Assembly: GCA_001770205.1 (NCBI GenBank)
Contig: MEQL01000039.1
Location: 260,787-324,786, forward strand
Direction of reading: 5' to 3'
DNA length: 64,000 nt
Origin: Bdellovibrionales bacterium RIFOXYD12_FULL_39_22
GTDB lineage: Bacteria; Bdellovibrionota; Bacteriovoracia; Bacteriovoracales; Bacteriovoracaceae
The notes under the pieces were generated by a model that made no database searches, had not been told where the DNA came from, and saw only the letters and a list, made by a program, of their open reading frames with translations. Each line of letters starts with the position of its first letter. The first letter of the stretch is position 1. Positions 26,091 to 36,100 of the stretch are shown one piece after another. The translations under genes were made by a program, and so were the position numbers.

Positions 26091-29000
26091 CTATTTTTTG
26101 CAGATCGATTGAAATAGACAGACCGGGCAGTGTGAACGCTCTTTTTGCGACAGATTTTCTAATGCTCGCAGATGGCCCAAAAGGTGAGTACTCAAAGCAG
26201 CAAAATCCAAAGTAATCTCAAGGTTTTTTTGCTCTCCAAGATAGGACAAAATTAGTGATACTTTTTCGCTTTTATCTAAATACCCAAGCATATATGTTGC
26301 ATAAGCATATAGCTGGAGTTGGAACCAGTAACTTTTTTCCCCCTTGATATCGTGTCGGCCACTTTTAAAATCCCAAATTTCTAACGGCATTTTGATAGAA
26401 TCTATCGGCCGCAAAATTAAATCCGGAACTCCGTTTACCATAAGGCCATAAAGTGGAAATTTAAAGGGCATCTCTGAAATAATCTGATAGTTCTTGGATA
26501 TTAACTTCTCCTTTAAACATTCTATGATCCATTGCAGAGAGAGTTGATCCGCAGCAGAAAGCTTGGCGCGCTTGTCTTCTTCTGGCCGCATTTCATTTTT
26601 AAGTGCAAAAGAGATTGCTTCATGCAAGGAGATTCCTCGTGCGGCCGAACTTCCCAAGGCGTTATCTTCCATCCCCCCAACCCTTTTTTCCTCTGAAAGT
26701 TCGGCAAAAAAAGGCAATTCATCTTCTTCTATGGTGCAAATATTTTGCAGATAAAACTTGAAGGGACAAGAAATCAAGGTGGCCAAGCGAGTTACAGACA
26801 CTTCCGAGGTTATGGCCAAAAAAGATGTGGCCGATTCATTTTCTCTTGCACAAATACCGCTGCCATTATTTAAAAAAAAGGGCGGCCGTCTACTATCTGA
26901 AATTGTTTTAAAAGAAAAATTTGCAATGCTGGCCGACAATCTCTCGGGAGTAATATTTTTTTCACTTTCCCACAAGCGCAGAGCATTTATCCAACTATTT
27001 TTTCCAACTATCTGCGCCCGATTTTCAAAATAAATATCGGTCCAATTAACTGTTTTAATCGCCCGAGTACAGGCCACATAAAATAATCTTTTGCTCTCAG
27101 AGAAATCCTTATATTTTGCCAGCTCGTTTTCTAAAATATAACGAGGCGACTTATATGCAGATCCTTTGTTATAATTTTTTTTCCATCTAAAACTTCCCGG
27201 CAATTTTCCGAACCAACTAGACTTAGGCAATTGATGGCCATTGCTATGAATGCTGGCCAAAAAAACATGGTCAAATTCCAGTCCTTTTGAGGCATGTACT
27301 GTCATTATCTGCACTGGAATTTCTGTATTGTCGCTATCACTATCTTCACTGGCCTCGCTGCTTTGATAATGATATTCCGTTGAATATTTCTTATCACCGA
27401 TTGTGTTAAGAAGTTGCCAACACTCCTCCACTTCTTCATTGGCAGAACTGATAATAGAAAAAACTACTTTAATATTGTCACGATAATGTGGATTGCTGAT
27501 TCCTGCTGAAAAAAGATATTGATTAAAAGCTGCGGCCAGACCTAAACTATCCACCTCCGCCACAAAGCGCTTGGTAATTTGTTCTAACCAACGATCTGTT
27601 ATAGAAATTTTTATGATTTTTAGATAGTTGGCCAAAAAAAACTTAGTACCCATTTCATATTTTTTCTGGCCCCTCTCCAGAGAATGTTTTTGGGCCTGAT
27701 AATATTCTAGCAAAAGACGAAAAATTTCCACTACAGGATCTTCTCCAAATTCCACTTTAATTTGCGCCACAAAAGGAATTTTTTCTCTTTTTAATAGCTC
27801 TACCAAAACTCTGGCATGGGTTGTTCGAGCATATAAAACAGCAATTGACTCTTTTGCATTCTGCTGACGACGCTGTTTGATGACATCCAACAAGGCATTT
27901 GCTTCTACTTGTCCCAAGTCTGCGGCGGCAACTTTTTTTTCGGCACCAAGATAGTCAGAAACATTAATCTGCTGCCTATAACATGCGCCGGTACTGTTTT
28001 TTTCCTCCTTCTCTTCCGGAAAGTGCTGCTTTTCAAAAGTAACGGCCAAACTATCATGTCCTTCATACTCTTGGCCTTTTTGCAAACAAAAATCAAACAG
28101 TGAATTATTGAAATCAATAACGCCTTTATCTGAACGATAATTATTTCGCAATGACAAATAGCGGCCAATTTCTTGAGAACAACTATTAAATACCGCCAAC
28201 TCTCCACCGCGAAAGCCATAAATGGCCTGTTTCAAATCTCCCACGCAAAAAAGGCGAGACATATCATTCCTAATTATTTTTTTTATAATTTCATATTGAA
28301 TTGAAGAAGTATCTTGGAACTCATCAATTACAAAATAGGAAAAACGCTGGCCAACACGTTTAACGTTGTCTTGATCATCAAGTGCCTTCCACGTTAAATA
28401 TTCCAAGTCAGCAAAAGTTGCACCCGGTAGTAGCAAGTAGTGTTTAGAAATAAAATTATATATTTCATCAACCATCTCTTCCCAGGAAGTAAAAAGATCT
28501 CTCTCGGAAAAATAAGCAAAAAAGTCCTCTTGGTGTTTTTTTAGAAAATTACGAATAATTTCAAAATCATCTATAGCAGCATCCATCACTGGAAGGTTAT
28601 CATTTTTTGTTCGATAGCAGCGTACTCCAAAAATTTCCTCTCGAATATATTCAAAACTTTTTTGATTAAAATCAGAAAGTTTGTTTTTTAGTTCATTTAG
28701 CTTTTCAACGGCCTTATACCAGGCCTTGTTCTGATAGGCGGCATAATCACTCAGTTTTATTTTTTCATATAGCGGATAGTTCAAATTATGAAGTTTAAAA
28801 ATCTCTTCAATAATTATCTGTAGCGAGAGTTTTTTTCTCATTGGATCTTCCCAAAAAGAGCGACTTATGGGATCTGCAAAAATAGCGGCCAAAGACTCGA
28901 TAATCTGCTCCGCAAAATAATCAATGCGATCAATCTCTTCTTGTGGATACTTTCGCTTTTCTTGTGCCTTACTCTGCCAAAGACGAAAGAGTTTTTTAAT

Positions 29001-29435
29001 TTTGTAGCTTAGGCCCAAATTATCCATTATGTTAGTTATGGGAGCAATACCGGCCAACATTCCTGCATTAATTATTTTATAACAAAAACCATCGATAGTT
29101 GTGATGTTCAACGAATCTATGTTTTTTGCTACTAGACTCCAAAAATAACTATCATCGCAAGGGGAAATTTTTTGCTTTATACGCGACTCTAGTTCACTGG
29201 CCGCTTTATTGGTAAACGTCATGTATACAATAGAAGAAAGAAATGTTTTGAGCTTTTTTTCTAATAACAATTTTTCGAGATGGCCATTTCGTTCGTCAAA
29301 CTCCGTTAGCAAATAAATCAAGTGCTCCACCAAAACAAAGGTCTTGCCCGAACCGGCACCCGCGCTTAAAAGAACTCCACCCTGATGTGCAATGGCCGTT
29401 TGCTGTTCGCTATTTGCCACTCGTTTTTTAGTCAT
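26091..29435 (-). CDS. AddA-like UvrD/Rep-type helicase with C-terminal nuclease domain
   Basis: This 1114-residue protein has a superfamily-1 helicase motif I, LLSAGAGSGKTFVLVEHL (about residues 17-34), motif II FVIDEFQDTS, motif III/IV FCVGDLKQAIYGFRGGE, and motif V/VI IMTVHASKGLEFDHVFLA with RLFYVACTRA. The C-terminal RecB-type nuclease has NGVPDLIL...LEIWDFKSGRHD (D...D-x-K). Cysteines in LISCPFKFYL and CPVCLFQSICKK have the iron-sulfur spacing usually seen in the AddB partner. It overlaps the upstream AddB-like gene by 4 nt. Together they would resect double-strand breaks for RecA loading. Confidence 0.88.
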   Translation of the reverse strand: MTKKRVANSEQQTAIAHQGGVLLSAGAGSGKTFVLVEHLIYLLTEFDERNGHLEKLLLEKKLKTFLSSIVYMTFTNKAASELESRIKQKISPCDDSYFWSLVAKNIDSLNITTIDGFCYKIINAGMLAGIAPITNIMDNLGLSYKIKKLFRLWQSKAQEKRKYPQEEIDRIDYFAEQIIESLAAIFADPISRSFWEDPMRKKLSLQIIIEEIFKLHNLNYPLYEKIKLSDYAAYQNKAWYKAVEKLNELKNKLSDFNQKSFEYIREEIFGVRCYRTKNDNLPVMDAAIDDFEIIRNFLKKHQEDFFAYFSERDLFTSWEEMVDEIYNFISKHYLLLPGATFADLEYLTWKALDDQDNVKRVGQRFSYFVIDEFQDTSSIQYEIIKKIIRNDMSRLFCVGDLKQAIYGFRGGELAVFNSCSQEIGRYLSLRNNYRSDKGVIDFNNSLFDFCLQKGQEYEGHDSLAVTFEKQHFPEEKEEKNSTGACYRQQINVSDYLGAEKKVAAADLGQVEANALLDVIKQRRQQNAKESIAVLYARTTHARVLVELLKREKIPFVAQIKVEFGEDPVVEIFRLLLEYYQAQKHSLERGQKKYEMGTKFFLANYLKIIKISITDRWLEQITKRFVAEVDSLGLAAAFNQYLFSAGISNPHYRDNIKVVFSIISSANEEVEECWQLLNTIGDKKYSTEYHYQSSEASEDSDSDNTEIPVQIMTVHASKGLEFDHVFLASIHSNGHQLPKSSWFGKLPGSFRWKKNYNKGSAYKSPRYILENELAKYKDFSESKRLFYVACTRAIKTVNWTDIYFENRAQIVGKNSWINALRLWESEKNITPERLSASIANFSFKTISDSRRPPFFLNNGSGICARENESATSFLAITSEVSVTRLATLISCPFKFYLQNICTIEEDELPFFAELSEEKRVGGMEDNALGSSAARGISLHEAISFALKNEMRPEEDKRAKLSAADQLSLQWIIECLKEKLISKNYQIISEMPFKFPLYGLMVNGVPDLILRPIDSIKMPLEIWDFKSGRHDIKGEKSYWFQLQLYAYATYMLGYLDKSEKVSLILSYLGEQKNLEITLDFAALSTHLLGHLRALENLSQKERSHCPVCLFQSICKK

Positions 29436-31834
29436 CGCAACCTACTTTCACAAAACTTATTAACAAGGCAGTAGCTACAACTTTTTTCACTTAATGGATT
29501 GGCCAACATTTCTTGATCTACTTGACAGGTCTGACGCTTTTCTTGTTCATAGTGCTGATAGTCTTGTAATAATTTTTGCCACTCTTCGCTTTTAATTTCT
29601 CTAATTTTAAAATCAAGTCCGCTGGCAAAATTAATAGTCGCCGTATCGGCGGAATATATTAGTGACTTCTCCAGATTAGAAAGACAAAGATATCCCCATA
29701 AAACTAAATCTTCATGTTTAATTGGCCCAATCGCATGAGAATAAAACCAAAGCTGAATTTTTTCAAAGCTTATTAACTCTGTGGCCGCTGGTATACTGGA
29801 AGCTCCTCGCTTAAAATCGATAATCCCTCTAATTTTTCCTTGAGAATCTGTAAGCAAACAATCAATCTCTCCGGTTGAATGGAGAATATCGCCAGCAATC
29901 TTGTAAGCAAAATTTAATCGCAAACCAGGCATGGATTCTAAAAGCTGTGCTAAAAAGTTAATTCCATTTTGTGCATAGGCCATTATCTCTTGCAATATTT
30001 GTTTGTAATAAATTTGGTCAATTTTTTTTTGCTTTTCTTTCTCTAATCGCGCAATCGCATTGATACTTAGTTCTCTGATGTTTTGTTGTTCTGTGGAACT
30101 CGCAAAAAAAGCAGTTATCACTTCATGTTCTAACGATCCCAACTCAGCGGATGTAAAGCTCCCGGGCAGATCTACCTCGGTATCCAAGTGTTTGATGTAC
30201 TGAAAATAATACTTCCTTGGGCAATCAATATAAGATTGCAACCTGCTTGCCGAAAACTTAATAGAATCCAATGGGCCTGTCAGGTGCTGTTTTTTTGCAA
30301 TCACCTCCATTGACAAAAAGAGATTGCTCTCCGGAATTATTTTTATTTTTGTCGGAAATGAATCTATCAATTCTTGCCAGAAAACAATTTCACAAGCAGT
30401 CCTTCTTTCAATAAATAAAACACCGCCGCCTTTTGTTAAAAGTTCTTCTATTTTAAATTTAACAATTTTATTGGACAAATCACCACTTTTAATTGGCCCG
30501 ATGGCGGCCAAACTACTTAATGCAGCTTCATCAAAGCGAAAGCTATCAGCCGCTGAAATTTTTGGATAATCAGAAGTAACACAAACAATATTCTGTGCCT
30601 GGTTATCTAGTAAGCTATACTCATTTACACCCATTACTTTTCCAACTTTAGGGTTGGCGGTAAAATTAACATGACTAGTTCGCGGTAGTTCTAATTGCAC
30701 AACCGTGGCAATTAAACGATTAACCTCCAAAGAAATATTTTTATTACTTTCAGACAACTCTTCCCACGCCGTGGACACTTTTTTAATTACTAATAATATT
30801 TTGAGTTGACGATAGTCTTCTTTCTTTTGCGCTACCGTCAAAAGCTCATCAACTATTTGTTGATACTTGGCCACCGACAAAGATTCACCAGAAGAAAAAA
30901 TTATACTATCTAGCTTTTCAAAAATGGCCCTAAATTTATGCTCAAAAATCTGCTCGGTAACTTTAAATGTCGCCGAAACAAAAGGCAATTCATTGACTTG
31001 AGAAAATTCAACTTCGCTACTGGCCAACACCACATTCGTTGCAAGTGGTAGTTGGCCTTGGCCGTCCATATATTTTTTCAGCGTTATTGCCAAATGATTT
31101 TTATGAAAATAGACGACATTAATTGCTTCATCATTGAAGGCCTTGCTGTTCAACTCGTCTAGGTCGCTTAACTTTAAAATATTAACTTCATCGTCATTTT
31201 TTCCAAGCCAAGATGGCCAATCCGTAGGCCGAGCACTGTGATAAATGATTTCTGGAATAAGTATACAAACATCGGCGACTCTACCCAAAATTTTCAGATA
31301 ATCAATCTGTACTCCGGAAAAAAAATTAAAACCTGCAAAAATATAACTTTTCTGCTTCTCCTGTTTAGAGGCCCTAGCATCACATAGAACTTGCGATAGT
31401 AACTCATACCCCTTGGACTCATCTACAATGTTGGTATCTTCAAAATATTTCCAAAAAATCTTCACTGCCAATTTAGTAGTTTCATCCACCCGATCAATAA
31501 TCTCGCTCACCAAATCAAAATTTAAAGTAAAGCTACGCAATTCACTTAATAGCTCATAAATATAAAAAAACTCCTCAACCTTTCTTCCTGGGAAAAATTT
31601 AAACCAAATAGTACTTAGTTCGAGTAGCGCATCGGCCTTTTTTTTCATAGAAAATTTCGGACAATAATGAGACAACTGAACAGAGATTAATCGACCAATC
31701 GTGACAGAATCTACTTTTTGTCCCAACTCATCGGCCAGGGCCGGAGAGGGAGCTACCAATAAAGTTTTCGGAGCACATGTGGCAAAAAACTCCCGCATTT
31801 GAGAGCTCTGCTTATATAGAATTATTTTTAACAC
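29432..31834 (-). CDS. AddB-like PD-(D/E)XK nuclease subunit
   Basis: This 800-residue protein has a degenerate helicase-like N-terminal region: no intact Walker A is visible, only LLVAPSPALADEL where one would expect it. The C-terminal nuclease has KFSASRLQSYIDCPRKYYFQYI, GEIDCLLTDSQGKIRGIIDFKRGA (catalytic D and D-x-K) and CSYCLVNKFC. The four cysteines fit a 4Fe-4S cluster. The start is a GTG with a weak ribosome binding site. The pair with the overlapping helicase gene is the AddAB/RexAB-type break-repair enzyme. This subunit is shorter than B. subtilis AddB. Confidence 0.82.
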   Translation of the reverse strand: MLKIILYKQSSQMREFFATCAPKTLLVAPSPALADELGQKVDSVTIGRLISVQLSHYCPKFSMKKKADALLELSTIWFKFFPGRKVEEFFYIYELLSELRSFTLNFDLVSEIIDRVDETTKLAVKIFWKYFEDTNIVDESKGYELLSQVLCDARASKQEKQKSYIFAGFNFFSGVQIDYLKILGRVADVCILIPEIIYHSARPTDWPSWLGKNDDEVNILKLSDLDELNSKAFNDEAINVVYFHKNHLAITLKKYMDGQGQLPLATNVVLASSEVEFSQVNELPFVSATFKVTEQIFEHKFRAIFEKLDSIIFSSGESLSVAKYQQIVDELLTVAQKKEDYRQLKILLVIKKVSTAWEELSESNKNISLEVNRLIATVVQLELPRTSHVNFTANPKVGKVMGVNEYSLLDNQAQNIVCVTSDYPKISAADSFRFDEAALSSLAAIGPIKSGDLSNKIVKFKIEELLTKGGGVLFIERRTACEIVFWQELIDSFPTKIKIIPESNLFLSMEVIAKKQHLTGPLDSIKFSASRLQSYIDCPRKYYFQYIKHLDTEVDLPGSFTSAELGSLEHEVITAFFASSTEQQNIRELSINAIARLEKEKQKKIDQIYYKQILQEIMAYAQNGINFLAQLLESMPGLRLNFAYKIAGDILHSTGEIDCLLTDSQGKIRGIIDFKRGASSIPAATELISFEKIQLWFYSHAIGPIKHEDLVLWGYLCLSNLEKSLIYSADTATINFASGLDFKIREIKSEEWQKLLQDYQHYEQEKRQTCQVDQEMLANPLSEKSCSYCLVNKFCESRLR

Positions 31835-31924
31835 CTATAAATCCTTATCATATCAGCTTACTTGCCCGGAAAACGATGACGTACATTTTCTATTAAGTCA
31901 AAAAAACACGGGCGGCCCTTTTGG

Positions 31925-31970
31925 CGTATTTTATAATTGACAATTATAAAATACGGCGTAATTTATAATT
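31925..31970 (+). promoter_or_regulatory. three-half-site operator abutting a start codon
   Basis: CGTATTTTATAATT (31925-31938) and AATTATAAAATACG (31942-31955) are perfect 14-bp inverted arms around GAC. A third copy, CGTAATTTATAATT (31957-31970, 13 of 14 identical to the first), ends directly against the ATG at 31971. TTGACA (31937-31942) starts 34 nt before the ATG and TATAAT-like hexamers lie inside the arms, so a bound regulator would cover the promoter. There is no Shine-Dalgarno. I infer autoregulation and a leaderless or very short leader. Confidence 0.6.
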
Positions 31971-33152
31971 ATGATTAATAGATTGTTAACTATCAAAAAT
32001 AACAGGAGTTTTTTTCTTTTTGGGCCTCGTCAAACTGGCAAAACCACCTATATTAATCGCCAAATTGAAGGTAAAAAGGCCTTAGCAATAAATCTTTTCC
32101 TCTCTAGCGAGTATGCAAAATTTCTCACCAATCCACAGTCTTTTGAACATGAACTCGACTATGCAATTTTACAGCAACAGGTTACGACAATTTTTATAGA
32201 TGAGATTCAACGTATTCCTGAACTGCTCAATATCGTTCATGTCTTTATTGAAAAATACAAAAACGTACACTTTATTATTTCTGGGTCAAGTGCTCGCAAG
32301 CTAAAACGAGAAGGTGCCAACATGCTTGCCGGGCGAGCACTAAGTTATAAGATGCACCCCTTTAGCTACGAGGAAATTCAATCAAGATCGCCGGCCCTAA
32401 ACGATATCTTGGCCTTTGGACTAATTCCTCCAGTATTTTTATCACCAAACAAAGAAGATAAAATAGAAATGTTACGCAGTTACATTAATACATTTATTCA
32501 CGAAGAAATTGAAGTGGAGGCCCGCATTCGTCGCCTTGATTCCTTCTTTCGTTTTCTCCAAGTTGCTGGCCACGAAAATGGAAACATTCTCAATTTTAGC
32601 AAAATTGGAAAAGACGTTGGAACAAACTACAACACAGTCAAAGATTACTTTCAAATATTAGAAGATTGCCTTATTGGATTTTTTCTCTATCCTTTTGTAC
32701 GCTCTAAGCGAAAAAGAATTTCTAAGCATCCAAAATTTTATTTTTTTGATACAGGCGTTGTTCGCGCAATCACGAAGCGACTAACCGTAACGCTCACTCC
32801 TCTCGATCCAGACTATGGACACCTTTTTGAGCATTTTGTTATTTTGGAAATTATGAAACTGGCCGACAATAATCGACTTGATTTAGATTTATCCTACTTT
32901 AGAACAGAAAAAGGAATGGAGATTGATCTTGTGATCGAAACCCCTGATCGCCAACTAATCGCCTGTGAGATTAAATCCACCTCTTCTCCGACAAGTGAGC
33001 ATTTGAACGCTTTAAGATATTTTCAAAAAGATCATCCCAATTCCAAGTGCTATCTAATTTCCAACATCGTAAGGCCTCAACAAATTGATGGCATTAACAT
33101 TATTCCCTGGCAGCAAATTTCAGCCATGTTCATTCCGTTAGCTAGTAACTAA
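31971..33152 (+). CDS. AAA family ATPase with C-terminal DUF4143 domain (paralogue of 1127-2272)
   Basis: This 393-residue protein has Walker [13 protein letters not shown] (about residues 17-28), Walker [13 protein letters not shown] (about 77-88), the [15 protein letters not shown] block, a winged-helix-like middle with [24 protein letters not shown], and the nuclease-fold end [21 protein letters not shown] (D...E-x-K). It shares architecture and several blocks with the ATPase at 1127-2272. Its 3' end overlaps the convergent giant surface-protein gene by 11 nt. The cellular role of the family is not established. Confidence 0.87.
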   Translation: MINRLLTIKNNRSFFLFGPRQTGKTTYINRQIEGKKALAINLFLSSEYAKFLTNPQSFEHELDYAILQQQVTTIFIDEIQRIPELLNIVHVFIEKYKNVHFIISGSSARKLKREGANMLAGRALSYKMHPFSYEEIQSRSPALNDILAFGLIPPVFLSPNKEDKIEMLRSYINTFIHEEIEVEARIRRLDSFFRFLQVAGHENGNILNFSKIGKDVGTNYNTVKDYFQILEDCLIGFFLYPFVRSKRKRISKHPKFYFFDTGVVRAITKRLTVTLTPLDPDYGHLFEHFVILEIMKLADNNRLDLDLSYFRTEKGMEIDLVIETPDRQLIACEIKSTSSPTSEHLNALRYFQKDHPNSKCYLISNIVRPQQIDGINIIPWQQISAMFIPLASN

Positions 33153-36100
33153 CCGCTGGCAAATTATCTCCCATTTCATTGACCTCATCACCTCGAGTTG
33201 TTTCGTTTTCATATCCTAGTTGTCCATAAATTCCATATCCCCAACATTTGATGCTGACATTATCTAAAACAGCACAAGAAGACGTGGCCCCGGCCTCTAC
33301 CTGTTTAGGATGACGGCCGCCGCCAAAAGAAATGGGAAGGAGGTTTGGCATATCGGTAGCATATCTTCCATAATCCACTTGATTTCCCTGCCCCAGACGG
33401 CCTAAAGCTCCCTGTCCCCAACACTTAGCATAGCGTTCTCCGGCCTCTGAATATTTTGCGCAAGAGAAGTAGCCACTCTTACTATTGGTAAGGGCCTCTG
33501 TTTTAGCATCTACCCCCAGATATATGGGGACAATGCTGGCCATTTCGCTGGCCTGATCACCGATGATTGTTGAAGTTGCGTTATTGCCTAGGGCCAGTTG
33601 AGAATATGAGTTTATACCCCAACATTTTATCGCCTGCAAATCAGTAATTCCACAGCTCATACTAAATCCGGCGCTAACAGCAACGAAACGATCATTGGGA
33701 AGGTTAACGTAACGCAGATAATCTCCCATTTCATTAATGCCATCACCAATAGTGGCGGTAGAACCAGTTCCTAGTTGGCCATAAAGTCCTGCCCCCCAAC
33801 ATTTTATCTTGTAATTATCCAAAAGAGCGCAGCCGTGTTGATTTCCTGCCGAGATATCAATTATGAACCGATCACTTCCAACATTGATGGAGGCAATGCC
33901 GGCGGCAATGTCTGCGGCGCTATCACCGACAGCATTTGTATGTCCTACTCCCAATCTTCCAAAGGTATTAAGGCCCCAACATTTTGCGCTAAAATTATCA
34001 AATAAGGCGCAGGCATGATCTACACCTAATGCTAACTTGATAGGATTTAACTCCAAAGGAAGTTGCACCGCAAACATGCTATCACCCATCTCGCCGTACT
34101 GATCACCGACATCCGTCTCATTCCCTATTCCCAATCTTCCATACGCATTATTTCCCCAGCACTTAATTTCATTTTCATTAGTTATTGCGCAAGCAAAATC
34201 CCCTCCCGCCGAAATCTCTTTTGCTAAAACGCCATCTCCTAAATCGACAACCGGTAAAGACAGGCCCATTTCTCCTGCATTATCTCCAATTCCACTAAAT
34301 CTTCCATCACTACCTAGTTGTCCGTAATCATTTCTTCCCCAACATTTAACCGCGCCATCACTTAATAGCGCACAACTATGATTTCCTTCGTTACCAGAAG
34401 CAAACTTTAAAATGGTTACTCCGGCACCCAAGTCAAGTGGTAGTAAATTATCTCCCATCTGATTAGAAAACGATCCATAGTTAATGACATTTTCTTGGCC
34501 TAGCTGGCCATAACGGTTGTCTCCCCAACAACGATAACTATCATTATCCAAAATGGCACAATTGTGTTGGCCCGTTGAAGAAAAATCTTTAACTAAAAGG
34601 GGATTGCTGTTTACATCAACACTAAAATCTAACATCGAAAGATTTTCTCCCATATGTAACGGAGTGGTTCCTCGCAAAGACGTATCTCCTAATCCAAGCT
34701 GTCCATAGCTATTTGTTCCCCAACATTTCATTTGCCCGTTAATCAGGTGAGCGCAACTATGTACTATTCCGGAATCAATTTTTTGTGCGGCCATTCCACT
34801 TCCTAAATTAGTGTATAAAAGAGCATCTCCCATTTGCCACGCTGCAGTCCCAACAGATGCAGTGGTAATTCCTTGGCCCAGATTACCTCCGTATTGATTA
34901 TTATAACCCCAACATTTAACCTTCCCATTGTTCAAAATGGCGCAAGTGAAGGAAGCACCTGCCGAGATATCAACGGCCAAGAGAGGGGCCTCATCTAAAA
35001 TCTCTGTTGTCTCTGCATTCCAAAAAGTGGAAATCAAAGAAGAGACATCATGATCACTGCCACCCACAATACCATTTTGCGTGGCAAATCCACCAACTAG
35101 GCCTTCAAAATATGCATTTTCAATAGTACCAAAATTACTGCCAACAATTCCTCCAACGTAGATATCTCCATCAATCTCTCCTTCTACAAAAACGTTAGAG
35201 ATTAATCCATAATTTACCGCCGCAATTCCTCCGCTAAATTTTTTTGTGGAGGCAATGGCCACATCTATAATTCCTAGACGAGAAATTTCCCCATATTGTC
35301 CAACAAACCCAAACAATCCATTATAGTTTTCCTCAAGATTGATGGTTAAATTTGAAAGATATTTTCCATTGCCATCAAAAATTCCCTGAAAGGGATTATT
35401 TGGAGAACCGATCGGGGCCATTGCCACTCCCGATAAATCAATGTCTGCTTCCAATCTAAAATTATCCGTACAGGCCATATTGAAAGTAGCATTGCAACCA
35501 TTGGCCGCAATATCCAACAACTGATCCGCGTTACAAATTAAGTATGGATCAACATCCGAGCCTCCTCCCACTTCGTCATATAGCGAGGCCCCTGCACACA
35601 AACTACCATCTGGCGTTGTTTGTAGTAATGGATGAGTACTTCCTTCACTAATACTCCAAATAGTATCAAAGTCCCAACCCGCACCACTAAAGATGATTTC
35701 CATCTGCGACTCTTCAATACTTATTCCACGGGCCTCATCCTCTGCATATCCAAGAGCAGATCCAAGATTTACGGTTGCAAGCGCATCTCCCATTTCACCT
35801 GGGCCATCACCAATTCGTGCAGTGCCATCTAATCCAAGACCTAATTGTCCATTACTATTTGAACCCCAACATTTTATCTGTCCGCTTTGCAATAAAGCGC
35901 AAGTATGGGCCTGGCCCACGGCAACTTTTTCTACCGTCTCATTTGTTCCCAGATCAATATCCACCAAGGCAACAGAAACCATTCGCGAAGTGATATCGCC
36001 ATACCCCAGCTGTCCAGAGGGGTTAGAGCCCCAACAGCGGATTTTGTCATTAGATAATAAAACACAGAAATGATCATCACCTCCAAATATTTCTTTAATC

